DNA of 64,000 nt from Piscinibacter caeni. GTDB lineage: Bacteria > Pseudomonadota > Gammaproteobacteria > Burkholderiales > Burkholderiaceae_C. The stretch is from contig QJOU01000022.1 in assembly GCA_003265685.1 (NCBI GenBank), positions 1-64,000 of the forward strand. Reading direction: 5' to 3'. Positions 37,739-45,747 of the stretch are shown here, in pieces. The translations under genes were made by a program, and so were the position numbers. Every line of letters begins with the position of its first letter. Position 1 is the stretch's first letter. Under the pieces are notes generated by a model. The model did no database searches and had not been told where the DNA came from. It worked only from the letters and a program-made list of their open reading frames with translations.

Positions 37739-38488
37739 TCACAGCACAGCACGAAGGAGGATGTTCTCCACAAGGTCGTGTATTACTTCTTCGGCAGTTA
37801 CGGAGGTCACGATTGTTGAAGACGGGTGTGCTGCCGTGTTTCGCTTTCCAAGCTTCTCGGTGAGCGACTTGGCACTTGCAGCACTCAAGATGCCTGCACC
37901 TCGTGCGACCTCGATGACTAGCGACTCCTTAAGGTCCTCGAAGTCGGATCTCTTTGCCAAAGGGTCGGCCTTCGGGCGGGCAAGCTTTAGCTGGGTGTTG
38001 AAGTCAGGCAAGTGACTGTCGAAGATGTAGTCGCAGACGTGGCTATAGGCCAGGTTCCACGCCATGACAATGGACGCGCGATAGGCCTCTTGGCTGAAGC
38101 AAACCAACGCCTCGGCCAAGAAGGTCTTCTGATGAGGGTCGGTGACTCGCGCTTCAAGGCCCTTTAGTAGCTTCGTAGCCTCTGCTGCCGACTGCCGTGC
38201 AGGCGGGATCAACTGGACCATTTCAGATCGACTGCTCGCGCTGAGCCTGTATCCCTTGGCGTCTCGTAGTACCTGCTTCGGGTTAGTCAGCGTCATGCCA
38301 CGAAGCATCGAACTCGTGTTTGACGGTCGCGATAGGTGGACCTCGTCGAAGCAGCGGTTGATCTCGGTGCCAGTGAAGCGCTCTTGATTCAACTCCTCGT
38401 GCAGGTACCACGCGAAGACTTTGATCTTCCTCGTAAGTGAACTGTCTGCAAAGTTGGGCAGATTTCGGATGAAGGCGGCGAGGCTCAT
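37739..38488 (-). CDS. HEPN-domain protein, putative ribonuclease of a two-gene cargo module
   Basis: A 249-residue protein. The N-terminal 85 residues look like a winged-helix domain (KIKVFAWYLHEELNQERFTGTEINRCF ends at about 46). The C-terminal part is a HEPN fold: the first helix reads YRASIVMAWNLAYSHVCDYIF, and the catalytic motif RNTAAH (Arg216-His221) is the exact R-N-x3-H pattern of HEPN RNases. Its ATG overlaps the stop of the partner gene (TAATG). HEPN proteins of this kind act in toxin-antitoxin and antiviral systems. Target unknown. Confidence 0.78.
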   Translation of the reverse strand: MSLAAFIRNLPNFADSSLTRKIKVFAWYLHEELNQERFTGTEINRCFDEVHLSRPSNTSSMLRGMTLTNPKQVLRDAKGYRLSASSRSEMVQLIPPARQSAAEATKLLKGLEARVTDPHQKTFLAEALVCFSQEAYRASIVMAWNLAYSHVCDYIFDSHLPDFNTQLKLARPKADPLAKRSDFEDLKESLVIEVARGAGILSAASAKSLTEKLGKRNTAAHPSSTIVTSVTAEEVIHDLVENILLRAVL

Positions 38489-39120
38489 TAGCCTCCCTTG
38501 CCCATTTCGCGCACCGAGTTCTCGCCAACGTGGTTGATCACCACTGAACCAGGAGTCTTGCCAACGCTGAACTTGCCCCGTCGCCGGTGACGAAGATCAC
38601 GCATTGGCTGTGCGGCGTCCTTGGGGGTGGCCTGATTCAGAAAGCGCAGCGCGGTGTGAAAGTGATCCGGTGTCAGGTCGCTGATCTTCTTTTGGTTCTT
38701 GTACCAGTACGCGATGACGAGGTACTTGTCCAACACATTGGAGGGCTTCTTCGAGGCAAAGAACTCTGGCAGCGTTGGGTCAACATCATCGAAAGCAATG
38801 TCCTCCAGTACCTTGACCGAAATGGGCTTCCGCGATGCCGGCGACCGCTTCACCACCGGCTCGGCGATCTCACTATCGACAACGTCATCGTCCGGGCTCC
38901 CCTCGTCCGCCTCGACCGAGGCTGCGTCCGGCGTTGCAGCCGGCCGGGAGCCGTTGCTCAATTGACGACTGACTGGTGTTGGCCCAGTTCGCAGCAATGC
39001 AGCAGCCAAGTTCTTCAGGCCGTCATGCAGCGACTCGTCGCTGCCTTCCAACTCAAACTCAATGACTCGGAATTTGACCTTGCCGCCGGCAAGCGAGCCT
39101 TTTGTGCTTTTCGTGGCCAT
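38488..39120 (-). CDS. Winged-helix-like partner protein of the HEPN gene
   Basis: A 210-residue protein starting at ATG 39120 (MATKSTKGSLAGG) with a GGGAG site. The N-terminal strand region (KVKFRVIEFELEGSDESLHDG) is followed by a disordered acidic linker (about 60-105) and a C-terminal domain (about 115-210) with KYLVIAYWYKNQKKISDLTP, similar in pattern to the N-terminal domain of the HEPN partner. It has no GSxR...SD nucleotidyltransferase motif, so this is not a HEPN-MNT pair. Overlap with the HEPN gene implies joint function. Confidence 0.72.
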   Translation of the reverse strand: MATKSTKGSLAGGKVKFRVIEFELEGSDESLHDGLKNLAAALLRTGPTPVSRQLSNGSRPAATPDAASVEADEGSPDDDVVDSEIAEPVVKRSPASRKPISVKVLEDIAFDDVDPTLPEFFASKKPSNVLDKYLVIAYWYKNQKKISDLTPDHFHTALRFLNQATPKDAAQPMRDLRHRRRGKFSVGKTPGSVVINHVGENSVREMGKGG

Positions 39121-39190
39121 AACACTCCCTTGGAGAAGCATCAGCAGAGGCCCAATCGTAAGCGCTGCGCAAGCGTTGCGGGGGCGCAAC

Positions 39191-39269
39191 TGGTAGGCCG
39201 GGTGGGATTCGAACCCACTGTCGTCCGATTATGAGTCGGGTGCTTATACCGGGTTTAAGCTTCCGGCCC
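39191..39269 (-). tRNA. Element-encoded complete tRNA(CAT), replacement for the split host gene
   Basis: Minus strand, 76 nt plus encoded CCA. Acceptor GGGCCGG/CCGGCCT (first pair G-U), D-arm GCTT/AAGC with an 11-nt loop containing GG, anticodon stem CCGA/TCGG with loop CTCATAA, variable CGACA, T-arm GTGGG-TTCGAAT-CCCAC. Acceptor, anticodon loop and discriminator A match the host tRNA; D-arm and anticodon stem are very different. Position 8 is A rather than the near-universal U, and pair 27-43 is mismatched. C4-G69 and C5-G68 are kept, as in lysidine-modified tRNA-Ile2; methionine identity is the alternative. Confidence 0.82.
39229..39236 (-). other. Third copy of the 8-bp core inside the replacement tRNA
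   Basis: ACTCATAA in the anticodon loop of the element tRNA, 152 bp from the attR core. It might serve as a secondary recombination site, but its flanks differ from both att sites. Confidence 0.5.
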
Positions 39270-39317
39270 GCCGCGCAAACTTTGAGATTGTGCCCGCCGG
39301 CCAGCGCCGTGCGCCGC

Positions 39318-39338
39318 TGCTTACAGCCGCCGTACAGC
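39318..39338. repeat. Right-end repeats: TGCTTACAGC direct copy and 17-bp inverted copy
   Basis: 39318-39327 repeats the left-end TGCTTACAGC of 29511-29520 in the same orientation; 39322-39338 is the reverse complement of 37192-37208. The two overlap by six bases and lie 43-63 bp inside the attR core, a usual place for integrase arm or excisionase sites. Confidence 0.5.
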
Positions 39339-39380
39339 GTGACCGTCCTGGCGCCACCTACGCTGGGCAGCAGCAGGTTC

Positions 39381-39388
39381 TTATGAGT
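39381..39388 (-). other. attR core of the integrated element (8 bp)
   Basis: ACTCATAA on the minus strand, identical to 29384-29391. The bases after it (GAACCTGC) replace the TCCTTTGG that completes the host tRNA. Confidence 0.85.
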
Positions 39389-39419
39389 CCTCTGCTCTGA
39401 CCGACTGAGCTAACGGCCC
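39381..39419 (-). pseudogene. 5' half of the split host tRNA(CAT) gene
   Basis: Minus strand: acceptor GGGCCGT, TA, D-arm GCTC-AGTCGGTCA-GAGC, A, anticodon 5' stem GAGGA, loop CTCATAA. Then the sequence turns to GAACCTGC and cannot close the stem. All seven acceptor pairs, the anticodon stem and T-arm are satisfied only when joined to 29346-29383. Overall the rebuilt tRNA is closer to E. coli tRNA-Ile2 than to elongator tRNA-Met (TTAGCTCAG, AGAGCAG, TTGGTCG). Confidence 0.93.
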
Positions 39420-39429
39420 GCCGCGGCGG

Positions 39430-39435
39430 ATTGTA
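39430..39435 (-). promoter_or_regulatory. Candidate -10 box of the host tRNA promoter
   Basis: TACAAT on the minus strand, 10 bp upstream of the first tRNA base. The -35 position (GCTGAG, 39453-39458) is weak. Transcription from here would run through the broken 5' half and, 112 bp past the junction, into the element tRNA. Confidence 0.45.
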
Positions 39436-39442
39436 GGCAGGG

Positions 39443-40465
39443 CTACTTCTGGCTCAGCGCGTTGCTGACCAGGCGCGAGGTGATGTCGACGATCTGGATC
39501 ATGCGGTCGTAGGCCATGCGGGTCGGGCCGATCACGCCCAGCGTGCCCACCACCTGGCCGTCCACCACGTAGGGCGCCGAGACGACCGACAGCTCCTCGT
39601 AGGGCACCACCATGCTCTCGCCGCCGATGAAGATGCGCACGCCCTCGGCGCGGCTGCTCACGTCGAGCAGGCGCATCAGCTGCGTCTTCTGCTCGAACAG
39701 GTCGAACAGCTTGCGCAGGCTGCCCATGTCGCTGGCCAGGTCCTGCACCGTCAGCAGGTTGCGCTCGCCGGAGATCACCACCTGCTCGCGGCTGTCGGCA
39801 ATGGCCTCGCTGCCGGCCTGCACCGCGGCCTGCATCAGCGCGGCGATCTCGCCGCGCAGCGCCTCGACCTCGGTCTTCAGCCGCTCGCGCACCTGCTCGA
39901 TCGTCAGGCCGGCGTAGTGGGCCGTCAGGTAGTTGCTCGCCTCGAGCAGCTGCGCGGGCGAGTAGTCCTGCGCAGTGACGATCACGCGGTTCTGCACGTC
40001 GCCGTCGGGCGCCACCATGATCACCAGCACGCGCCGCTCCGACAGGCGCATGAACTCGATGTGGTGGAACACGCTCGCCTTGCGCGGCGCGGTCACCACG
40101 CCGACGAAGCTCGACAGGCTCGACAGCAGCTGCGCCGCGTTGGCGATCACCTTCTGCGGCTGGTCCGGCGGCAGCTCGGGCGGCAGCGCGGCCGCCTCCA
40201 GCGACAGCGGCTGCGCCGTCAGCATGGTGTCGACGAACAGCCGGTAGCCGCGTGCCGTCGGGATGCGCCCGGCGCTGGTGTGCGGGCTGGCGATCAGGCC
40301 AAGATCTTCCAGGTCGGCCATCACGTTGCGGATGGTCGCAGGCGAGAGCTCGAGCCCGCTGGCACGCGACAGCGTGCGCGAGCCCACCGGCTGGCCGTCC
40401 GCGATGTAGCGTTCAACCAGGGTCTTTAGCAGGGTCTTGGCGCGCTCGTCGAGCATGATTTTCAT
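39443..40465 (-). CDS. hrcA: Heat-inducible transcription repressor HrcA
   Basis: A 340-residue repressor that binds CIRCE elements of heat-shock genes. N-terminal winged HTH ([20 protein letters not shown], with [18 protein letters not shown]) and C-terminal GAF-like and dimerisation parts ending [14 protein letters not shown] at 40465 gives full family length; no CIRCE is seen in this window. It lies directly upstream of the split tRNA on the same strand. Confidence 0.95.
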   Translation of the reverse strand: MKIMLDERAKTLLKTLVERYIADGQPVGSRTLSRASGLELSPATIRNVMADLEDLGLIASPHTSAGRIPTARGYRLFVDTMLTAQPLSLEAAALPPELPPDQPQKVIANAAQLLSSLSSFVGVVTAPRKASVFHHIEFMRLSERRVLVIMVAPDGDVQNRVIVTAQDYSPAQLLEASNYLTAHYAGLTIEQVRERLKTEVEALRGEIAALMQAAVQAGSEAIADSREQVVISGERNLLTVQDLASDMGSLRKLFDLFEQKTQLMRLLDVSSRAEGVRIFIGGESMVVPYEELSVVSAPYVVDGQVVGTLGVIGPTRMAYDRMIQIVDITSRLVSNALSQK

Positions 40466-40537
40466 TGTAGGACCGCGTGCATTCCTGCCCCGTTTGCACC
40501 CCCTGCCGCCGGGGGGCCCTGTGGTGTAATCCCGCGC

Positions 40538-41413
40538 ATGGTGAGCCGATTCCGTCACGCGGCGCTGGTGGGCAAGTACCAGGCGCGCGGCATCCGCCCG
40601 GTGCTCGAGGAGATCGCCCACTTCCTGGTGCGCCAGGGCCTGGAGGTCACGCTCGAGCTGCAGACCGCGCAGAGCACCGGCCTCGCCGACTACGGCGCGA
40701 TGGCGCCCGACGACCTGGGCCGCCACTGCGACCTGGCGGTCGTGGTCGGCGGCGACGGCACCATGCTCGGTATCGCGCGCCAGCTCGCGCGCCACGGCAC
40801 GCCGATGATCGGCATCAACCAGGGGCGGCTCGGCTTCATCACCGACGTCTCGATCGGCCAGTTCGCGCAGGCGCTCGCGCCGATGATCGCCGGCGACTAC
40901 GAGGAGGAGCGCCGCACCATGCTGACCGGCTGGGTGTGGCGCGACGGCGAGCGCATCTTCGAGGGCTTCGCGCTCAACGACGTGGTGGTCAGCCGCGGCG
41001 CGGCCAGCAGCATGATCGAGCTGAAGGTCGACATCGGCGCCGAGTTCGTCGCCAACTTCCGCGCCGACGGCCTGATCATCGCCTCGCCCACCGGCTCCAC
41101 GGCCTATGCGCTGTCGGCCGGCGGGCCGATCCTGCACCCGGGCATCGCCGGCTGGGTGGTGGTGCCGATCGCGCCGCACGACCTCTCGAACCGCCCGATC
41201 GTGCTGCCCGACCACGACGAGATCGCGATCGAGATCGTCGCCGGGCGCGACGCCAGCGTCTCGTTCGACATGCACGCGCTGGCCAGCCTGCTGCACGGCG
41301 ACCGCGTCGGCATCCGCCGCTCGCGCGACCAGGTGCGCTTCCTGCACCCGCGCGGCTGGAGCTACTACGCCACCTTGCGCCGCAAGCTGCACTGGAACGC
41401 CGGAGTCGCATGA
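40538..41413 (+). CDS. nadK: NAD kinase
   Basis: A 291-residue ATP-NAD kinase making NADP. The GGDG motif is at residues 71-74 ([10 protein letters not shown]), and the conserved [16 protein letters not shown] block follows. Divergent from hrcA with a 72-bp gap, and 13 bp upstream of recN; the hrcA-nadK-recN order is common in betaproteobacteria. ATG start. Confidence 0.96.
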   Translation: MVSRFRHAALVGKYQARGIRPVLEEIAHFLVRQGLEVTLELQTAQSTGLADYGAMAPDDLGRHCDLAVVVGGDGTMLGIARQLARHGTPMIGINQGRLGFITDVSIGQFAQALAPMIAGDYEEERRTMLTGWVWRDGERIFEGFALNDVVVSRGAASSMIELKVDIGAEFVANFRADGLIIASPTGSTAYALSAGGPILHPGIAGWVVVPIAPHDLSNRPIVLPDHDEIAIEIVAGRDASVSFDMHALASLLHGDRVGIRRSRDQVRFLHPRGWSYYATLRRKLHWNAGVA

Positions 41414-41426
41414 TGGGAGCGGCCTG

Positions 41427-43100
41427 ATGTTGCGGCGCCTGTCCCTGCGCGATTTCGTCATCGTCGACGAACTCGAGGTCGAGCTCGATGGCGGCTTCAG
41501 CGTGCTGACCGGCGAGACCGGCGCGGGCAAGTCCATCCTGGTCGACGCGCTGCAGCTCGCACTCGGCAGCCGCGGCGATGCGGGCGTGGTGCGCGAGGGC
41601 GCGGCGCGCGCCGAGATCGGCGCGGAGTTCGATGCGCCGGCGAGCCTGGCCGCGTGGCTGGAGGAGGCCGGCTTCGCGGCCCAGGACAGCTTGCTGCTGC
41701 GCCGCACGATCGACGCCCAGGGCAAGAGCCGGGCGTGGATCAATGGCAGCGCCGCCACCGTGGCGCAGCTGCGCGAGGCGGCCGAGCATCTGGTGGACAT
41801 CCACGGCCAGCATGCCTGGCAGAGCCTGACGCGCGGCGTGGCGGTGCGCGCGCTGCTCGACGCCTACGCGGGCGCCGACGCCGCACCGCTGGCCGCCGCC
41901 TGGCAGCAGTGGAAGGCTGCCGGCGAGGCGCTCGACAAGGCACGCGGCGCGCAGGCCGACCTGGAGCGCGAACGCGAGCGCCTGGCCTGGCAGATCGGCG
42001 AGCTCGACAAGCTCGCCCCCGGCGCCGACGAGTGGGACGAACTCGAGGCCGAACACAAGCGCCTGGCCAATGCGCAGGCGCTGCTCGATGCGGCGCGGCT
42101 CGCGCTGGACGCGCTGGCCGAGGCCGACGCGAACGCCGAGGCGCTGGCCGGCCGCGCCATCGACGCGCTCGAGGCGGTGGCCGGCTACGACCGCGCGCTG
42201 GCCGAGGTGGCCGAGGTGCTGCAGGGCGCGCAGGCGCAGCTGCAGGACGCCGCGCACACGCTCAACGGCTACCTCGGGCGCACCGAGCTCGACCCGCAGC
42301 GCCTGGCCGCGCTCGACGAACGCCTGGCCGCCTGGATGAGCCTGGCGCGCCGCTACCGCCGCGCGCCCGGCGAGCTGCCGGCGCTGCTGGCGCAGTGGAA
42401 GGACGAGCTGCGCTCACTTGACGCCGCCGCCGACCTGGCCGCGCTTGAGCAGCAATTGCAGCGTGCACGGGCCGGCTTCGAGCGCCTCGCGAAGGAGGTC
42501 TCCAAGGCGCGCAAGGCGGCCGCGCCGCGGCTCGCCGCCACCGTCACGCAGGCGATGCAGCAGCTCGGCATGGCCGGCGGCCGCTTCGAGGTGGCGCTGC
42601 TCGCGCAGGAGGCGCCGCAGTCCTTCGGCCTCGAGTCGGCCGAGTTCCTGGTCGCCGGCCACGCCGGCAGCACGCCGCGGCCGCTGGCCAAGGTGGCCTC
42701 GGGCGGCGAGCTGTCGCGCATCGCGCTGGCGATCGCGGTGACGACGAGTCAATTGGAGAACGACGAACAAGCGGCCGGCACCTTGATCTTCGACGAAATC
42801 GATGCCGGCGTCGGCGGCGCGGTGGCCGAAACAGTCGGGCGGCTGATGAAGCAGCTCGGGCGCGACCGCCAGGTGCTCGCCGTCACGCACCTGCCGCAGG
42901 TGGCGGCCTGCGCGGACCACCATTTCGTGGTCACCAAGGCGGCCCGCGGCGGGCAAACGCGCAGCGAGGTGGCGCCGGTGGCCGGCGAGACGCGCGTCGC
43001 GGAGATCGCCCGCATGCTGGGCGGCGAGCGCCTGTCGGGCACCAGCCTGGCCCATGCGCAGGAGATGCTCGCGCACGGCAGCGCGCGGAGCCGGCGGTGA
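41427..43100 (+). CDS. recN: DNA repair protein RecN
   Basis: A 557-residue SMC-like ATPase for double-strand break repair. Walker A GETGAGKS at residues 29-36, a long coiled-coil middle (about 150-370, with Ala/Glu/Arg heptads) and C-terminal signature [16 protein letters not shown] with Walker [16 protein letters not shown] at 41427 ([20 protein letters not shown]) matches the family N-terminus. Its stop overlaps the rapZ GTG. Confidence 0.96.
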   Translation: MLRRLSLRDFVIVDELEVELDGGFSVLTGETGAGKSILVDALQLALGSRGDAGVVREGAARAEIGAEFDAPASLAAWLEEAGFAAQDSLLLRRTIDAQGKSRAWINGSAATVAQLREAAEHLVDIHGQHAWQSLTRGVAVRALLDAYAGADAAPLAAAWQQWKAAGEALDKARGAQADLERERERLAWQIGELDKLAPGADEWDELEAEHKRLANAQALLDAARLALDALAEADANAEALAGRAIDALEAVAGYDRALAEVAEVLQGAQAQLQDAAHTLNGYLGRTELDPQRLAALDERLAAWMSLARRYRRAPGELPALLAQWKDELRSLDAAADLAALEQQLQRARAGFERLAKEVSKARKAAAPRLAATVTQAMQQLGMAGGRFEVALLAQEAPQSFGLESAEFLVAGHAGSTPRPLAKVASGGELSRIALAIAVTTSQLENDEQAAGTLIFDEIDAGVGGAVAETVGRLMKQLGRDRQVLAVTHLPQVAACADHHFVVTKAARGGQTRSEVAPVAGETRVAEIARMLGGERLSGTSLAHAQEMLAHGSARSRR

Positions 43101-44098
43101 ACACGCCGCCGACCGATCACCGCGGCGAGGTGCTCGCGCAGCTCGAGCAGTTCACGCCGGAGGGCGAGCCGGTGCCCGAGGCGGAAGCCGGCACGCGCGA
43201 GGTGGTGCTGGTGACCGGCATCTCCGGCTCGGGCAAGTCGGTCGCGCTGCACGCGCTGGAGGACGTCGGCTTCTACTGCATCGACAACCTGCCGCCCGAG
43301 CTGCTGCGCGAGTTCCTGCGCCTGGAGCAGGAACGTTCGCAGCGTCGCGTGGCGATCGCGGTGGACGTGCGCAGCGCCGGCTCGCTGCCGCACCTGCTGC
43401 CGCTGCTCGACCAGCTGCGCGGCGAGGGCGTGGCGATCGTCTCGATCTTCCTCGACTCGACCACCGATGCGCTGGTGCGCCGCTTCTCCGAGACGCGCCG
43501 GCCGCACCCGCTGTCCGACGAGACGCTGGCGGCGGCCACGCTGCCCACGCGCCGCCGCGAGGACCGCCAGGGCGAGGGCCGGCGTGCGCTGATCGACGCG
43601 ATCGAGTTCGAGCGCGAGCTGCTGTCCGGGCTGCGCGAGGTGTCGAGCGTGATCGACACCAGCCAGCTGCGCCCGGCCCAGCTGCGCACCTGGATCCGCG
43701 GGCTGGTGCAGGCGCGGCCGCAGCACCTGACGCTGGTGTTCGAGAGCTTCGCCTTCAAGCACGGCGTGCCGCTCGATGCGGACTACGTGTTCGACGTGCG
43801 CATGTTGCCCAACCCGCACTACATCCGCGAGCTGCGTCCGCTCACCGGCAAGGATGCACCGGTGGCCGACTACCTGCTCGCACAACCCGAGGTGGGCGAG
43901 ATGCTGGCGCAGATCGAGGCCTTCCTGAGCCGCTGGCTGCCGGCCTTCGAGGCCGACCAGCGCAGCTACCTCACCGTGGCGATCGGCTGCACCGGCGGCC
44001 AGCATCGCTCGGTCTACCTGGCCGAGCAGCTCGCCGCGCGCTTCCGCGCGCGCGGCGGCACGCTGATCCGCCATCGCGAACTGGACGCGCGTGACTGA
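43097..44098 (+). CDS. rapZ: RNase adapter protein RapZ
   Basis: A 333-residue P-loop protein with Walker A GISGSGKS at 41-48 and the C-terminal [14 protein letters not shown] signature. RapZ controls glucosamine-6-phosphate synthase through small RNA decay in enterobacteria; in betaproteobacteria the role is less known. An N-terminal extension of about 30 residues precedes the P-loop. The GTG overlaps the recN stop (GTGA). Confidence 0.94.
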   Translation: MNTPPTDHRGEVLAQLEQFTPEGEPVPEAEAGTREVVLVTGISGSGKSVALHALEDVGFYCIDNLPPELLREFLRLEQERSQRRVAIAVDVRSAGSLPHLLPLLDQLRGEGVAIVSIFLDSTTDALVRRFSETRRPHPLSDETLAAATLPTRRREDRQGEGRRALIDAIEFERELLSGLREVSSVIDTSQLRPAQLRTWIRGLVQARPQHLTLVFESFAFKHGVPLDADYVFDVRMLPNPHYIRELRPLTGKDAPVADYLLAQPEVGEMLAQIEAFLSRWLPAFEADQRSYLTVAIGCTGGQHRSVYLAEQLAARFRARGGTLIRHRELDARD

Positions 44099-44705
44099 CC
44101 CTGCCCAAGAGACCCCGCTGTTCCCGCTGAACACGGTGCTGTTCCCCGGCGGCCGCCTGGGGCTGAAGGTGTTCGAGGCGCGTTACCTCGACCTGATGTC
44201 CGCCTGCCTGCGCGAGCAGCGCCCGTTCGGCGTGGTGGCGCTGCGCAGCGGCGCCGAGGTGCGCCAGGGCGACGACACGGTGGCCTTCGAGCCGATCGGC
44301 GTGCTGGCCGAGCTGGTGGAGGTGGACAGCCTGCGCCCCGGCATCCTGCAGGTGCGCGGTCGCGGCACGCAGCGCTTCCAGGTCGAGCAGTCGCACCAGC
44401 AGGCCGACGGCCTGTGGCTCGCGCGCACCCGCCTGCTGCCGGCGGACGAGCCCGTGGCTCCCGCCGCGAACCAGCACGAGACGGTGCGCGGCCTGGCCAA
44501 CGCGATCGCCTCGCTGAAGGCGCAGGGCGCCGAGCCGTTCGACGCGCCCTACCACTTCGAGCTGGCGGGCTGGGTGGCCAACCGCTGGTGCGAGATCCTG
44601 CCGATCCCGCTGGCGGCCAAGCAGAAGCTGATGGAGCTGCCCGACCCGCTGGCGCGCCTGGCGCTGGTCGACGAGTTCCTGCGCGGCAAGGGCGTGGTCA
44701 AGTAG
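44091..44705 (+). CDS. LON substrate-binding-domain protein
   Basis: A 204-residue stand-alone LON N-terminal domain ([23 protein letters not shown] at the start). It has no ATPase or protease domain. GTG start, overlapping the end of rapZ by 8 bp; the tail overlaps the convergent mutY end by 8 bp. Such proteins are common and of unknown function; a role in substrate handling is only a guess. Confidence 0.9.
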   Translation: MTDPAQETPLFPLNTVLFPGGRLGLKVFEARYLDLMSACLREQRPFGVVALRSGAEVRQGDDTVAFEPIGVLAELVEVDSLRPGILQVRGRGTQRFQVEQSHQQADGLWLARTRLLPADEPVAPAANQHETVRGLANAIASLKAQGAEPFDAPYHFELAGWVANRWCEILPIPLAAKQKLMELPDPLARLALVDEFLRGKGVVK

Positions 44706-45747
44706 CGGCGAGCAGCAGCTTGCGCAGCGGCGCGGGCAGGCCGCTGGCGAGCGCCTCCTCGCGCGTGAACCAGCGGCCCGCGGGCCAGGCGGCGGTGATC
44801 GCGGCGACGCGCGCGGCAGACGTGCGCGCGGGCAGCACCAGGCGGCGCGGGTGCAGCGTCCAGTCCAGGTGCGTGAGCACATGGGTGAAGCTCGGCAGCG
44901 CCTGCACCTGGCCGGGCCAGCCGGCGCGGGCGGCGTCGAATGCGGCCTCGTCGTCGAACTCGGGCAGGCTCCACAGGCCGGCCCAGACGCCGGTCTGCGG
45001 ACGCTGCACCAGCCAGAGCCGCTCGCGCCAGGCGAGCCACAGCCAGACGTGCGCGCGCGTGCCACGCCGCAGCTTGCGCGTCTTGACCGGGTAGCGCTGC
45101 GGCTCGCCGGCGCGCGCTGCGCGGCAGTCCTCGCGCACCGGGCAGATCAGGCACTGCGGCGCGCGCTGCAGGCACAGCGTCGCGCCCAGGTCCATCAGGC
45201 CCTGCGTGTAGGCCTCGATGCCCTGTGCGGGCAGCAGCGCGGTGGCCTCGTGCCACAGCGCGCGCTCGTGTGCCGCTTCGGCCAGGTCGCCCTCGAAGGC
45301 CAGCACGCGCGTCAGCACGCGCTTGACGTTGCCGTCCAGGATCGCGACGCGCTCGCCGAAGCAGAAGGCGGCGATCGCCGCGGCCGTCGAGCGGCCGATG
45401 CCGGGCAGCTCGGCCAGTTCGGCGCTGCTGCGCGGGAAGGCGCCGCCGTGGCGCTGCACCACCACCTGCGCGCAGCGGTGCAGGTTGCGCGCGCGGCTGT
45501 AGTAGCCCAGGCCGCTCCACAGCGCGAGCACCTCGTCCTGCGACGCCGCGGCGAGCGCGGCGACGTCGGGGAAGCGCTCCAGGAACCGCCCGTAGTAGCC
45601 AAGCACGGTGGCCACCTGGGTCTGCTGCAGCATGATCTCGGAGAGCCACACGCGGTACGGGTCGCGCGTGGCCTGCCAGGGCAGGTCGTTCCGGCCGTGG
45701 CGCCGCTGCCAGGCGATCAGGCGCGCGGAGAAACCGGCCCGGCTCAC
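44698..45747 (-). CDS. mutY: Adenine DNA glycosylase MutY
   Basis: A 349-residue base-excision repair enzyme removing A opposite 8-oxoG. Catalytic Glu37 in EIMLQQTQV, HhH motif LPGIGRSTAAAI, catalytic Asp in ILDGNVKRVL, and a 4Fe-4S ligand set C-x6-C-x2-C-x5-C (CLQRAPQCLICPVREDC). A NUDIX-like C-terminal domain follows. Start GTG 45747 overlaps the upstream dynamin-like gene stop (GTGA). Confidence 0.95.
   Translation of the reverse strand: MSRAGFSARLIAWQRRHGRNDLPWQATRDPYRVWLSEIMLQQTQVATVLGYYGRFLERFPDVAALAAASQDEVLALWSGLGYYSRARNLHRCAQVVVQRHGGAFPRSSAELAELPGIGRSTAAAIAAFCFGERVAILDGNVKRVLTRVLAFEGDLAEAAHERALWHEATALLPAQGIEAYTQGLMDLGATLCLQRAPQCLICPVREDCRAARAGEPQRYPVKTRKLRRGTRAHVWLWLAWRERLWLVQRPQTGVWAGLWSLPEFDDEAAFDAARAGWPGQVQALPSFTHVLTHLDWTLHPRRLVLPARTSAARVAAITAAWPAGRWFTREEALASGLPAPLRKLLLAAT

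Larger units (their letters stand above)
29384..39388. mobile_element. 10-kb integrative element inserted in a tRNA(CAT) anticodon loop, carrying a replacement tRNA
   Basis: Bounded by 8-bp direct repeats 9,997 bp apart. It holds a tyrosine integrase at the left end, AlpA-like and DUF3987-like proteins, an origin-like inverted repeat, seven small phage-type genes, a wHTH/HEPN two-gene module and a full tRNA(CAT). Codon choice and the presence of A+T-richer stretches differ from the flanking genes. There are no capsid, portal, tail or conjugation genes, so it looks like a satellite or a minimal integrative element. The unusual point is that neither attachment site rebuilds the target tRNA. Confidence 0.9.

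Noticed and set aside
37739-39120. Classical HEPN-MNT toxin-antitoxin pair
   Set aside because: The partner lacks the nucleotidyltransferase GSxR...D pattern and is larger, with a disordered linker.
39191-39419. Explanation of the extra tRNA as the restored host gene from ordinary tRNA integration
   Set aside because: Its D-arm and anticodon stem differ from the host halves, and the two halves pair with each other better than either does with it. It cannot be the host gene rebuilt by attP.
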